A stretch of 23,800 nt of DNA from JAAYBY01 sp964465385 (GCA_964465385.1 CAYXIM010000015.1:1-23800); one strand, 5' to 3'; shown: positions 1-8,577, counted from the first letter of the stretch. The notes: generated from the letters alone by a model not told the origin. Numbers and translations: made by a program.

Positions 1-60
1 GCTTTCCTGTCAACTGTCCTACATTGTAACATAAAACTGCCTGACGAACAGAGAGGCTGA

Positions 61-786
61 TCAATGGGTGTGGACAAAGCTGAGCAGGACTGCAAACAAA
101 ACCCCCAGCGAAAAGGTGGCAAAAGAATGTTTTTTGTGGGCTTCCGTGGCTTCTGGCAGCAAGTGGGCTGCCGACACATAGATCAACACCCCCACCACAA
201 AGCCCAGCAACAAGCCCAAAATGGGTTCACTGAGCCGGTAGACGATGGGGTAGGCCACCAGGGCCCCCAAAGGGGTGGTCAAGGCTGCAATGAGGAAGGC
301 AAAGAGCAGGGCCTTGCGTTCTTTGACCCCTCCTTTGATTAAAAAGGCATAGGTGATGGCCCCTTCAGCCAATTCATGAATGACCAGGCCTATCCCCGCT
401 AAAAGCCCCGACATGATGCTGACACTGAAGGTGACGGCGTAGATCATACCATCCACGAAAGAGTGGATGCCGATGCCCTGCAAAGCCGTGATGCCAAAGG
501 CCAGTTCCGATTGCTTGGTGCGCTTCTGAATCAGCTTGTTGCTCAAAAACATATAGAAAAAACCCACCAGTGCCGCCAACCCTGCCTTGTTGTTTTTTTC
601 AACGGCCTCCGGAAAGGCAATCAGAAAGGGGGTTGCAATGAGCACACCAGCTGCAAAACACATGAAATATTCTTTTGACCGTTCTGCCCAGTCCCGATAA
701 CGGTGCATCAACCAAATACCGATGGTGTTAACCACCATGGCGCCGAATGCGAAAAGAATCACCCAATGCATGGTTTGAAGGTTCAT
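61..786 (-). CDS. ZIP-family divalent metal transporter
   Basis: A 241-aa multi-spanning membrane protein, probably importing divalent metal (Zn, Fe or Mn) into the cytoplasm. ZIP signature residues are visible: H108-S-F-V-D112-G in one helix, H137-E-L-A-E141-G in the next, and a C-terminal AHLLPE (H208). These match the TM4/TM5 metal-binding helices of the family. The frame is open 25 codons further upstream. I chose the ATG at 786 because AAAGG lies 9 nt before it and because a good promoter (833-861) lies inside the longer reading frame. The TM5 motif is HELAEG rather than the common HEIPHE, so the metal cannot be assigned. It is divergent from the patatin gene. Family call is firm; substrate is unknown. 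Confidence 0.88.
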   Translation of the reverse strand: MNLQTMHWVILFAFGAMVVNTIGIWLMHRYRDWAERSKEYFMCFAAGVLIATPFLIAFPEAVEKNNKAGLAALVGFFYMFLSNKLIQKRTKQSELAFGITALQGIGIHSFVDGMIYAVTFSVSIMSGLLAGIGLVIHELAEGAITYAFLIKGGVKERKALLFAFLIAALTTPLGALVAYPIVYRLSEPILGLLLGFVVGVLIYVSAAHLLPEATEAHKKHSFATFSLGVLFAVLLSFVHTH

Positions 787-832
787 GATGGCAGGCCTTT
801 CTTCAACAGCTGTCCGCTGACAAGTCCTTTTC

Positions 833-861
833 ATGCTACTGGTTTTGTCAGTAGCTGTCAA
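833..861 (-). promoter_or_regulatory. Promoter of the ZIP transporter gene with an inverted repeat in its spacer
   Basis: Reading the minus strand, -35 TTGACA (856-861) and -10 TAGCAT (833-838) are separated by exactly 17 nt, giving a start near 826 and a leader of about 40 nt. A 7-bp inverted repeat, GCTACTG and CAGTAGC (835-841 and 849-855, 7-nt spacing), occupies the region between the two boxes and could be a repressor site. Function is inferred from sequence only. Confidence 0.6.
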
Positions 862-981
862 CGCATGTCACGGCGCTTTCCGTGCAGGGCCAGACCCGGA
901 AAACCCCTGACAGGCAAAAGCAACCGCCTTGCCTTATAATAAGAAGGAGGAGAAAGGCAAGCCATCAGGGAGGTGCGGCTT

Positions 982-1857
982 GTGATCAGCAACGTCCATG
1001 ATACCGCTTTGATTTTTGAAGGCGGTGGCATGCGGGCCAGTTTCACGGCCGGCATTGTGGCTGCTTTGCTGGAGCTGGGGCTTCACCTGGATTATGTGGC
1101 CGGTGTTTCAGCTGGCGCCACCCACTGCATCCATTACCTGTCACGTGACCTGGATCGCAACAAACGCACCTTTGTCGACTTGGTCCAAGACCCGAATTTT
1201 GGGGGTCTGGGTTCTTTTTTAAAAGGCAACGGTTACTTTCATGCCGATTACCTCTATGAGCAGGTCCCCCTGCCCGGCTCGGTGCTGCCCTTTGATTTTG
1301 ATGCCTTTGTGGCCAACCCCGCCCGGCTGCGTATCGGCGCCTTTGATTTGATCCAGGCACAAACCCTCTACTACAACAAAGCGTCGATTGCCAGCTTGAT
1401 CGATTTGATGAAAATTGTGCGTTCATCCTCTTCCATTCCCCTGCTCATGCCACCAACCCCTTACGAAGGTCGCCTTTTAATTGATGGTGGTTTTGAATAC
1501 GGCATCCCCCTTGAGATCGCCCGTCAGGACGGTTTTCAAAAATTCTTCGTGGTCCTGACCCGTGAACGGGGTTACCGGGCCAGGCTTTCCCGCTACCGGT
1601 CCCTGGTCCGTCTGCGTTACCAGAAATACCCACAGGCGGCGGCTGTGATAGACCGGCGCCACATCATTTACAACCGAACTCTGGACGAATTGGAACAGCT
1701 GGAAGCTGCTGGCAAGGCCTGCCTGATCACACCTGATCACATGGCGGTCGGCACCTATGAAAAAGATCCCACCAGCTTGTTGGCCAGTTATGAAGCCGGC
1801 CGCTCCCAGGGCCTGCGCGAGCAAGACCGCTGGCTATCTTTTTTAAAACCATCCTGA
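982..1857 (+). CDS. Patatin-like phospholipase family protein
   Basis: A 291-aa putative lipid acyl hydrolase of the bacterial patatin type (RssA/YjjU-like). The oxyanion-hole motif G14-G-G-M-R is followed by the nucleophile elbow G41-V-S43-A-G and the DGG motif with D168, so the Ser-Asp dyad is intact. No signal peptide is seen, so it is probably cytoplasmic or peripheral to the membrane. I prefer the GTG at 982, 8 nt after GGGAGG (968-973). A GTG at 973 in the same frame overlaps that ribosome binding site and is less likely. A TATAAT lies at 935-940 with no convincing -35. The physiological lipid substrate is unknown. Confidence 0.85.
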   Translation: MISNVHDTALIFEGGGMRASFTAGIVAALLELGLHLDYVAGVSAGATHCIHYLSRDLDRNKRTFVDLVQDPNFGGLGSFLKGNGYFHADYLYEQVPLPGSVLPFDFDAFVANPARLRIGAFDLIQAQTLYYNKASIASLIDLMKIVRSSSSIPLLMPPTPYEGRLLIDGGFEYGIPLEIARQDGFQKFFVVLTRERGYRARLSRYRSLVRLRYQKYPQAAAVIDRRHIIYNRTLDELEQLEAAGKACLITPDHMAVGTYEKDPTSLLASYEAGRSQGLREQDRWLSFLKPS

Positions 1858-1869
1858 ACAGGCGCCTGT
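1858..1869. repeat. 12-bp perfect palindrome downstream of the patatin gene
   Basis: ACAGGCGCCTGT begins directly after the patatin stop codon. It has no T-run on either side, so it is not a classical terminator. It sits just upstream of the next gene's -35 box and could be a small operator or a cruciform-prone site. Confidence 0.4.
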
Positions 1870-1872
1870 GCG

Positions 1873-1901
1873 TGTACACCGTGCCAGTAATCCGCTATAA
1901 T
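1873..1901 (+). promoter_or_regulatory. Promoter of the PQQ-repeat lipoprotein gene
   Basis: TGTACA (1873-1878, 4 of 6 to consensus) and a perfect TATAAT (1896-1901) are 17 nt apart. Transcription would start near 1908, about 28 nt before the ATG at 1936. Confidence 0.55.
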
Positions 1902-1935
1902 CGAACACGTTACACACGTACAGAAAGGGGCCGCC

Positions 1936-3696
1936 ATGCACGCCAAGTCACGTCTAATCATTCTTCTTCTTGTGGGTTCAATCTCTTTGTTGTCCGCCTG
2001 CCAGCCAGCACCGTCCGGCACCACCAGCGGCCAGGAGGCAACCGCCACCAGCAGCAACCAGCCGACAACAACTCAGACGAGCCCGCCGCTGCCAACCGCT
2101 TCACCAACGCCAGAACCCACCCCCACGCCAGAACCCACGCCAACACCGGCCCCCGTCACGGATCCAGATTTGCTCTACCGGGCCCCGGACACCCTGCCGG
2201 CCTACCAGGCCCCCCAGCAACGTCAGGACGGATCCTGGGGCAAAAGCTGGGGAGATCAGTGGATACGCTGGCAGGTCTTTGGCCCCAGCCAGGCCCACGC
2301 CACTTTGGCTTTTGGCGAAGCCCAAACCTATACAGATATCGAAGGGGTGCTGACCTTCCGGGGCAACCACCAGAGAACCGCACCCGCTTGGGGTACTGTT
2401 GCCCTTGAAGAGAAAAAAATGGAGATCGTCTGGACGCAGCCCATCGGAGCCATCAGTGGCCACAACAGCTGGTGGCCGGGCAGTGGTTGGACCGGACAAC
2501 CGCTCCTGGTCCATTGGCCGGAGCAGACGCGCCGCGTGATGGGCCTGCACGAACCCTTCAAAGACAAGGACCTGGTCGAAGTGATCTACCCGGTTTTTGA
2601 CGGCAACATTTATTTCCTGGATCTGGAGACCGGCCAGCAGACCCGTGATCCCATCTATGTGGGCTACGGTTTTAAAGGAACCGGCAGCGTTGACCCCAGA
2701 GGCTATCCGCTCTTTTATGCCGGCCAGGGCCTCAACGACACCAACGGCCGCATCGGCCCCTTCCGATATCGCATCTTTGACTTGATCCAAAACCAGGAAG
2801 TGGCCCACATCGCCGGCAGCGATTCCCTGGCTTTTCGCCAGTGGGGCGCCTTCGATGCCTCCGGGCTCATCCATTGGCAGTCCGACACCCTGATCGAGCC
2901 CGGTGAAAACGGCCTGTTTTACCGGGTCAAGCTCAACAGCCACTTCGACCCTGATCAAGGCACGGTCTCTTTGGACCCTGAATTGACCCGCTTCCGCTAC
3001 CGGACCAGCTGGACGTCCCGCTTTGGCATCGAGAGCTCTCCGGTCACCTGGCGAAATTATGTTTATTTTTCAGACAACGACGGGGCCATCATCTGCCTGG
3101 ACCTCAACACCCTGGAACCGGTGTGGATTTTCAACGGCGGCGATGATGCCGATGCCACCATGGTGCTGGAAGAAACCGAAGACGGCGTCTTTCTTTACCA
3201 CGGCAACGAGATCGACCACCGCAAACGAAGCGCACCATCCAACCTGCGTAAACTCGATGCCCTGACCGGCGAAATGATCTGGCAGTATGATGTCACCTGT
3301 GTCTACGAGTCCTACCTCAACGGCGGCCTCTTGGCCACACCGCTGCTGGGACAAAACGACATCGACGACCGGGTGATTTTCAACGTCTCGAAAACCACCA
3401 GCCACTCGGCCGGCCTGTTGGTCGCCTTGGACAAAAAGACCGGCCAACCCATCTGGGAACGGCAACTGGCGGCTCACAGCTGGAGCTCACCCATTGCCCT
3501 GACCGGCGAAGATGGCAAATCATATGGCGTTTTTGCGGATTCAGCAGGGGTTTTGCACCTGTTTGACCCCATGACAGGCGAAGATTTTTCAACCTTGTCC
3601 ATCGGTGCCAACTGTGAATCGTCACCTGCCGCCTACGGCGACATGATCGTCGTGGGCACCTACGCCCAGAACATTTACGGGATCAAGGTCCGCTGA
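1936..3696 (+). CDS. Secreted lipoprotein with PQQ-like beta-propeller repeats
   Basis: A 586-aa lipoprotein. A type II signal peptide ends in the lipobox LLSAC with lipidated C22. A Thr/Pro-rich tether follows to about residue 75, with the repeat PTPEPTPTPEPTPTPAP, and would hold the domain away from the membrane. The rest carries several PQQ-type propeller blades of the pattern v-Y-f-x-D-x-x-G-x-i-x-x-L-D-x-x-T-G-x-x-x-W, for example around residues 378-400, 430-450 and 495-520. Such propellers usually act as scaffolds or binding platforms outside the cell, and no catalytic residues can be named. AGAAAGGGG precedes the ATG by 5 nt. Its stop codon abuts that of the convergent SGNH lipoprotein gene. 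Exact function is unknown. Confidence 0.85.
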   Translation: MHAKSRLIILLLVGSISLLSACQPAPSGTTSGQEATATSSNQPTTTQTSPPLPTASPTPEPTPTPEPTPTPAPVTDPDLLYRAPDTLPAYQAPQQRQDGSWGKSWGDQWIRWQVFGPSQAHATLAFGEAQTYTDIEGVLTFRGNHQRTAPAWGTVALEEKKMEIVWTQPIGAISGHNSWWPGSGWTGQPLLVHWPEQTRRVMGLHEPFKDKDLVEVIYPVFDGNIYFLDLETGQQTRDPIYVGYGFKGTGSVDPRGYPLFYAGQGLNDTNGRIGPFRYRIFDLIQNQEVAHIAGSDSLAFRQWGAFDASGLIHWQSDTLIEPGENGLFYRVKLNSHFDPDQGTVSLDPELTRFRYRTSWTSRFGIESSPVTWRNYVYFSDNDGAIICLDLNTLEPVWIFNGGDDADATMVLEETEDGVFLYHGNEIDHRKRSAPSNLRKLDALTGEMIWQYDVTCVYESYLNGGLLATPLLGQNDIDDRVIFNVSKTTSHSAGLLVALDKKTGQPIWERQLAAHSWSSPIALTGEDGKSYGVFADSAGVLHLFDPMTGEDFSTLSIGANCESSPAAYGDMIVVGTYAQNIYGIKVR

Positions 3697-4671
3697 TCAC
3701 GCGGTGGGCCAGACCCGCCTGCGGCTTTTCCTGCCGGTGATCCGGTCACTCGCATGGTGGCGGATGTAGTCTAAAATGACCTCAAGGCCAGCCTGGTTGG
3801 GGTGTAAACCGTCGTTCATCATCAGCTCTTCTTTGGCGTGGCCCTGGTCATCCAGAAGAACAGAAAAGGTGTCCAGGTACTGGCAGCCCGTCTCTTCTGC
3901 CAGGTCCAGGATCCAGCTGTTGCCCCGGCTGATGGAGGCATTGGTGATCAAACCCCAGTGCCTGTAGCGAGGCGTGATGGGGTAGATGGACTGGAGCACG
4001 ATGATGGTTGTGGGGCTGATGGCTTGCACCGCGGTCACCAGGTCTTTGTATTCCGCCTTGAAATAGCTCTCATCCATAAACGAAATGCCGTTGATGCCCA
4101 GGGCAATGACCAGGATATCTGGCCGGTGGCGCGCGACCACCTCCCGGATGGGCCGCTGAACCCGGTCATGGGGGTCGAGGATCCAGTAGGTGCCCTGATA
4201 AGCCAGGGTCATGGTGCCCTCCGGGCCGGTCCAGATTTGTGTGGTATCCTTGCCGGCAGGCAACAGGCCAAACGGCCACAACCAGTAGGTGGGTGAGTCA
4301 CAAATAAAGGTGATCCGGTCCAGATAGGCTTCACCACGGTCTTCGGTTGGCAAAAGCAGCGCCTTGGACCCATAGCGCACGGGTGTCAGTTCCGGGTGTG
4401 CCTTATAAATGGCCTCGCCCGTCCGGTCCGCTTCTCGAAGCGGCGGGACCTGGCTGGGTTGGGCAGCTGCTTGTGTGGGCGCGTGTTGAAGCGGCTTCTC
4501 GCGCGCATCCATGTGCGTCGGTTGCGTCACCTGTGAAGCCCACGTGTACGCCGGCAGGCTCTCAAGCGGCTCCGGCGGTGGATCAAGGCTTTCGACCACC
4601 GGCTGGCAGGCCGTCAAACAGACAAGGCCAGCCAGCAGGTAGACCAGGAACAAAACGGGCGTCTGGCGCAT
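3697..4671 (-). CDS. SGNH/GDSL-type hydrolase lipoprotein
   Basis: A 324-aa lipoprotein: lipobox LTAC with C22, a Pro/Gln-rich linker to about residue 80, then a single SGNH hydrolase domain. Block I reads C-D125-S126-P-T rather than GDSL, with S126 the predicted nucleophile. The GxN block is G192-I-N194, and block V is D287-G-L-H290, giving the catalytic Asp and His. The substrate is probably an acyl ester on a surface glycan or lipid. AAAGGAG lies 7 nt before the ATG. The gene converges with the propeller lipoprotein with no intergenic base between the two stops. Family call is firm because all catalytic blocks are present; the Gly of block I is replaced by Cys. Confidence 0.85.
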   Translation of the reverse strand: MRQTPVLFLVYLLAGLVCLTACQPVVESLDPPPEPLESLPAYTWASQVTQPTHMDAREKPLQHAPTQAAAQPSQVPPLREADRTGEAIYKAHPELTPVRYGSKALLLPTEDRGEAYLDRITFICDSPTYWLWPFGLLPAGKDTTQIWTGPEGTMTLAYQGTYWILDPHDRVQRPIREVVARHRPDILVIALGINGISFMDESYFKAEYKDLVTAVQAISPTTIIVLQSIYPITPRYRHWGLITNASISRGNSWILDLAEETGCQYLDTFSVLLDDQGHAKEELMMNDGLHPNQAGLEVILDYIRHHASDRITGRKSRRRVWPTA

Positions 4672-4701
4672 GCCAAAGCTCCTTTACATCTAACTGCTAG
4701 C

Positions 4702-4707
4702 ATTATA
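4702..4707 (-). promoter_or_regulatory. -10 element upstream of the SGNH lipoprotein gene
   Basis: On the minus strand a perfect TATAAT lies about 30 nt before the start codon. No good -35 is found at 16-18 nt, so only the -10 is claimed. Confidence 0.4.
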
Positions 4708-4772
4708 CCTGAAACACACGGGCCATGCCCCACATCAGTTACTTGTGTGACTGTTTGGCTTGGTTTAAAGTG

Positions 4773-4778
4773 TATACT
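4773..4778 (+). promoter_or_regulatory. -10-like element upstream of the amino acid ABC operon
   Basis: TATACT lies about 80 nt before the binding-protein ATG. No convincing -35 is present at standard spacing, so an activator or another promoter is possible. Confidence 0.3.
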
Positions 4779-4856
4779 AAAGGCAATTGACCGCCTTGCT
4801 GCTCAGCGCTCACAGCCATGGGCGGCAAACTATGTTTGTCACAGGAGGTGTCAGCA

Positions 4857-5690
4857 ATGAAAACCATTCGTTTGTTGGGCCTCATTTTGGCCGCCATCGT
4901 TTTACTTGCCGCCTGTAGCCCCAAAGCCGATGACCTGACGGTTCAGGCCGGCAAGCTTCGGGTGGGCATGGACCTGCAATACCCCCCTTTTGAAACCTTT
5001 GATTCTGCTGGCAACCCCTCAGGCATCAGCGTGGATATCGCCTGGGCCCTGGCTGACAGCCTGGGTTTGGAGCTTGAAGTGGTCAACATGGATTTTTCCA
5101 CCCTGGTGCCGGCGCTGGAAACCCGGGCCATCGATATTGTCATCGCCTCCATGTCCATCACACAGGAGCGGATGTTAAAAGTCGATTTTTCCAAACCCTA
5201 CGTCTACTTCAAGCTGATCGGTCTCATGAACCCGCTTTTCGCGCAAGAACACCAGCTGGATGACGCCAGCACCGCCCAGGACCTGTGGTCCATCACGCAG
5301 ACGCGTTTCATCGGTCTGGCCGGACAGATCTCATCCGATATCCCTGAACAACACGGCTTTGAGGTTAAAACCTCTGTGGACAAATCGGCTGCCATCACCG
5401 AGATCATCAACAACCGGGCTGATTTCTTGCTGATCAGCCCCGAGGTGGTTGTGGCAGCCCACCAGGCCAACCCCGGCCAGACCGCCGTTTTCTGGACACC
5501 CCTGGATGTCAGCCCCATCGGTATGGCTGTTGTCAAGGGCAACCAGGAGCTGTTGGACAAAGCCAATGCTTTCATTGACCAGATGGATGAGCCAGGCGGT
5601 CTTTATGACCGGTTGCGCAGCGACTACCAGCAGACCATCAACGCCTTATATGGGCCAGACATGACCATGGATTTTTACTTTTATGAATAA
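4857..5690 (+). CDS. Amino acid ABC transporter, substrate-binding lipoprotein
   Basis: A 277-aa extracytoplasmic binding protein of SBP family 3 (polar amino acids). The signal peptide ends in the lipobox LLAAC with lipidated C20. The mature domain opens with the typical G-x-L-R-V-G-M-D-x-x-Y-P-P-F and continues with G-x-x-V-D-I-A-x-A-L-A and the I-D-I-V-I-A-S-M-S-I-T-x-x-R hinge region. The ATG at 4857 is set by AGGAGGTG 6 nt upstream; an in-frame ATG at 4818 lacks such a site. The last 8 nt overlap the permease gene. It is the first gene of a three-gene operon. The ligand cannot be told from sequence; glutamine, cystine and similar ligands are common in the family. Confidence 0.92.
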   Translation: MKTIRLLGLILAAIVLLAACSPKADDLTVQAGKLRVGMDLQYPPFETFDSAGNPSGISVDIAWALADSLGLELEVVNMDFSTLVPALETRAIDIVIASMSITQERMLKVDFSKPYVYFKLIGLMNPLFAQEHQLDDASTAQDLWSITQTRFIGLAGQISSDIPEQHGFEVKTSVDKSAAITEIINNRADFLLISPEVVVAAHQANPGQTAVFWTPLDVSPIGMAVVKGNQELLDKANAFIDQMDEPGGLYDRLRSDYQQTINALYGPDMTMDFYFYE

Positions 5691-6441
5691 AAAAAATTCG
5701 TCGCTGACTCCTGGCCGTTTGCTGCAATTTATCGCAGCCGGCGCCGTTTATGTGCTCTTCATCGTTTTTGTCACCCTGCGCGTCTCGTCCCAGAACTTCA
5801 GGCTGGAACGGGTATTGAGCTACCGGGACCTGCTCCTGGCAGGGCTGCGTCACACCGTCCTCATTAGCGTCTCTTCTCTTGTTCTGGGCCTGATTCTGGG
5901 GTTTTTTCTCTACCTGGCCCGTGAAAGCCAGCTCTTTTTTATCAGGAGCCTGGCCAGCATCTTCATCGAGGTCATGATGGGGACCCCGTTGCTGGTTTTG
6001 GTCTTTATCACCTCCTACTTCATCGGGCAGGCTTTTTCTTTCCACAATGACCTGGTGTTGGGTATTGTTGCCATCACCGCTTACATCGGCCCTTACATGG
6101 CCAACATGTTTAAGGGTGCCATCAACAGCATCGATGACCAGCAGTTCATTGTGATGGACCTGTATGGTTTTTCACCCGTCCAGCGTTACCGCTACATCAT
6201 CCTGCCGCAAATCTTCAAGCGCATGCTGCCCCAGCTGATGAACAATTTTTCCTATGCCATCAAAGGCAGTTCTTTGCTCTATGTCACGGCCGTCACCGAG
6301 GTTTTTTATGTCGTCAAACTGATCCAGTCCAAAACCTTCGCCTTCACAGAGGGCTACCTGGTCTTGTGGCTGGCCTACTTGTCTTTGACCTTGCCCTTGA
6401 CAGCCCTGTCCAAGTACCTTGAAAGGCGTGATCTGTCATGA
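5683..6441 (+). CDS. Amino acid ABC transporter permease
   Basis: A 252-aa inner-membrane permease of the HisM/GlnP type. It has about five hydrophobic helices. The early G-T-P-L-L-V-L-V-F-I segment is typical. The EAA-type coupling loop near Y-G-F-S-P-V-Q-R-Y-R-Y-I-I-L-P-Q would contact the ATPase. Its ATG lies within the last 8 nt of the binding-protein gene and has no strong ribosome binding site, so it probably relies on translational coupling. Its stop overlaps the ATPase start by ATGA. Only one permease is present, so it probably works as a homodimer. Confidence 0.92.
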   Translation: MNKKNSSLTPGRLLQFIAAGAVYVLFIVFVTLRVSSQNFRLERVLSYRDLLLAGLRHTVLISVSSLVLGLILGFFLYLARESQLFFIRSLASIFIEVMMGTPLLVLVFITSYFIGQAFSFHNDLVLGIVAITAYIGPYMANMFKGAINSIDDQQFIVMDLYGFSPVQRYRYIILPQIFKRMLPQLMNNFSYAIKGSSLLYVTAVTEVFYVVKLIQSKTFAFTEGYLVLWLAYLSLTLPLTALSKYLERRDLS

Positions 6442-7157
6442 AGCTCTCACTGGACCAGGTGGTCAAAGAATATGACAACCGCGTCCTTGACCACCTGACG
6501 GTGGACCTGGACGGCCATCAGGCCATCGCCATCATTGGGCCCAGTGGCTGTGGCAAGTCCACCCTCCTGCGCCTGCTGGCAGGCATTGAGCGCCCACAGG
6601 CCGGCCGTATTCAGGTGGGCGACTGGCTGCTGACCGAAGAGACCATTCCCGCCTACCAGAAAACCATCGGCTTTGTCTTTCAAACCCACAACTTGTTCCC
6701 TCACCTGTCGCTCAAGCGCAACATCACCTTGATTTTAGAAAAGACTCGCGGCTTTTCAGCGGCTGACGCGTCAGATAAAGCAGACAGCCTGCTGACCCTC
6801 TTGCGCCTGCAGGACGAGCAACATAAAAAACCAGCCCAGGTTTCCGGTGGACAGGCCCAGCGCGCCGCCATCGCCCGGGCCCTGTGTCTGGACCCGGACC
6901 TGCTTTTACTGGATGAACCAACCGCCTCCCTGGATCCGGTCTTGACCCATGAGGTGCTTTCAGCCGTCCAGGACTTGCGTTCTCTGGGCAAAAACTTCAT
7001 TTTCGTCACCCATGAAATCGCTTTCGTGCGCTCTTTTGCCGATTACGTCCTGTTTCTGGATCAGGGCCGGATCATTGAGCACGGAAAAAGCAGCCTGCTG
7101 CAGGACCCGAAAACCGAGGGCCTGCGGGCTTTTTTGGAGCATGTCGCCGTCTGCTGA
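6438..7157 (+). CDS. Amino acid ABC transporter ATP-binding protein
   Basis: A 239-aa cytoplasmic ATPase that powers the permease upstream. All motifs are intact: Walker A G34-P-S-G-C-G-K-S-T42, Q-loop Q82, signature V135-S-G-G-Q139, Walker B L-L-L-L-D-E-P ending at 161, and switch H192 in V-T-H-E. The order and spacing match the GlnQ/HisP group. It starts inside the permease stop (ATGA overlap). The next gene begins 73 nt downstream after an imperfect hairpin. Confidence 0.93.
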   Translation: MKLSLDQVVKEYDNRVLDHLTVDLDGHQAIAIIGPSGCGKSTLLRLLAGIERPQAGRIQVGDWLLTEETIPAYQKTIGFVFQTHNLFPHLSLKRNITLILEKTRGFSAADASDKADSLLTLLRLQDEQHKKPAQVSGGQAQRAAIARALCLDPDLLLLDEPTASLDPVLTHEVLSAVQDLRSLGKNFIFVTHEIAFVRSFADYVLFLDQGRIIEHGKSSLLQDPKTEGLRAFLEHVAVC

Positions 7158-7161
7158 AGCC

Positions 7162-7183
7162 GGCCCGGTTTACAAACCAGGCC
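7162..7183 (+). repeat. Imperfect hairpin between the ABC operon and the dehydrogenase gene
   Basis: GGCCCGGTTT and AAACCAGGCC face each other across 2 nt, with one C-A mismatch. No U-run follows, so it is more likely an mRNA-end or processing structure than a strong terminator. The dehydrogenase may be partly co-transcribed with the ABC genes. Confidence 0.4.
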
Positions 7184-7230
7184 AGATCCCTTATCCTGTT
7201 GAGAAAAGACGACGCAAGGGAGATCGGCAC

Positions 7231-8328
7231 ATGCACGAACATCGTTATTCCTATCAACAACTGGAGCGTTTTAGTGTGGATGCCTTCGAGCGGCTGGGTT
7301 TCAGCCGACAGGAAAGCCAGATCATCACCGATGTCTTGCTTTTATCAGACCTCTATGGCATCGCATCCCACGGCCTGCAACGGCTGGCCCGCTATCACAA
7401 GGGCATTGAACAAGGCCTGCTGCGGGTGGACGCCAAACCAAGGCTGGTTTTTGAAACGCCTGTCAGTGCCGTTTTGGACGGCCAGGGCGGCATGGGTCAG
7501 CTGGTGGGCCACGATGCCATGCGTCGGGCCATCGAGAAGGCCCAAAAAACCGGGATCGGGTCGGTGGTGGTCCGCAACTCCAACCACTATGGTATTGCCG
7601 GCTACTATGCCAAACTGGCTTCTGACCAGGGCCTGATCGGCCTGGCCACCACCAACACCGAGGCCATCATGGTGCCGACCTACGGCCAACAGGCCATGCT
7701 GGGGACCAACCCCATCGCGGTGGCCATGCCGGCAGACCCCTACCCCTTTTTCTTTGACAGTTCAACAGCCGTGGTCACCCGCGGCAAGCTGGAGGTGTAC
7801 AGAAAAAATGAAGCGGCCCTGCCCCTTGGCTGGGCCCTGGACCAGCAGGGGCTGGACACCACGGACACCGAAGCTGTGCTGGACAACATCGCCGCCAAAG
7901 CCGGTGGCGGCATCCTGCCACTGGGCGGTTCATCCGAACAGACCGGCGGCCACAAAGGCTATGGCCTGGCCCTGCTGGTTGAACTGTTCACCGGCATTCT
8001 GGCTTTGGGGGCCACCTCCAACAAGACCATGGTTGACGGGGTGCCTGGCATCTGCCATGCCTTTGCCGCCATTGATCCAGCCATTTACGGAGACCCCGAT
8101 GCCATCCGGGCCCATTTGTCCGATTACCTGGTCCAGCTGCGTCAAAGCCCCAAAGCCAGCGGGCAGGAGCGGATCTACACCCACGGGGAAAAAGAAATCC
8201 TGGCCCAAGAGGACCGCCTGGTCAGGGGCATCCCGATCGATGGCAAAACCTGGCAGGAGCTGCTGGCCTTTGCCGCCTATGCCGGCTTAGACCCGGCCTC
8301 ATATTTTGGCCTGCCACCCAACTGTTGA
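7231..8328 (+). CDS. Ldh2-family (malate/L-lactate/ureidoglycolate type) NAD(P)-dependent oxidoreductase
   Basis: A 365-aa cytoplasmic dehydrogenase of the Ldh2/AllD/YiaK/YlbC family, which oxidises 2-hydroxy acids or reduces 2-oxo acids with NAD(P)H. Family hallmarks are G-I-A-S-H-G-L-Q-R-L near residue 48 with the conserved His, the S-N-H-Y-G-I-A-G-Y-Y motif near residue 117, L-G-T-N-P-I-A near residue 157, and G-G-H-K-G-Y-G-L-A near residue 240. The frame is open far upstream into the ATPase gene. The real start is the ATG at 7231, 8 nt after AAGGGAG. Position behind an amino acid importer hints at a linked substrate, but this is inference. Length is normal for the family. Confidence 0.88.
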   Translation: MHEHRYSYQQLERFSVDAFERLGFSRQESQIITDVLLLSDLYGIASHGLQRLARYHKGIEQGLLRVDAKPRLVFETPVSAVLDGQGGMGQLVGHDAMRRAIEKAQKTGIGSVVVRNSNHYGIAGYYAKLASDQGLIGLATTNTEAIMVPTYGQQAMLGTNPIAVAMPADPYPFFFDSSTAVVTRGKLEVYRKNEAALPLGWALDQQGLDTTDTEAVLDNIAAKAGGGILPLGGSSEQTGGHKGYGLALLVELFTGILALGATSNKTMVDGVPGICHAFAAIDPAIYGDPDAIRAHLSDYLVQLRQSPKASGQERIYTHGEKEILAQEDRLVRGIPIDGKTWQELLAFAAYAGLDPASYFGLPPNC

Positions 8329-8346
8329 TGCCTTCGAACGCTTCCC

Positions 8347-8577
8347 TCAGGCCTTCACCCGGGATTTGAGCACGTCATAGCCCACCCGGGTGATGGCGGC
8401 TTCGATTTGCTCAAGGGTCAGGCGCTGGTCATCGAAACGCAGTTTGACCCGGCTGGAGTTAAAGGAGACGCTGATGGCGTCAGGGTCGATACCGTCCAGT
8501 TTTTTCAAAGCCCCCTCAATTTTTAACATACAGGAGGGACAGGTTAAGGTTTCCAATTGAATGCTTGCCGTTTTCAT
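8347..8577 (-). CDS. CopZ-like heavy-metal-associated (HMA) domain protein
   Basis: A 76-aa single-domain HMA protein. The metal site is T-C13-P-S-C16, followed by the expected I-E-G-A-L helix, and the beta-alpha-beta-beta-alpha-beta layout can be followed to the C-terminal G-Y-D-V. It probably binds a soft or borderline metal ion and passes it to the ATPase encoded just upstream, which lacks its own HMA domain. Its ATG overlaps the ATPase stop by 4 nt (ATGA), so translation is coupled. Proline at the second position of the motif departs from the common CxxC of copper chaperones, so metal identity is open. Confidence 0.82.
   Translation of the reverse strand: MKTASIQLETLTCPSCMLKIEGALKKLDGIDPDAISVSFNSSRVKLRFDDQRLTLEQIEAAITRVGYDVLKSRVKA

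Noticed and set aside
1..60. A gene fragment at the left edge
   Set aside because: The 60 bases show no frame with recognisable content; they are probably the 3' flank of the ZIP gene.
6949..7230. N-terminal extension of the Ldh2-family gene into the ATPase gene
   Set aside because: The ATG at 7231 has a strong ribosome binding site and gives the normal family length; the extension is the ATPase gene read in another frame.
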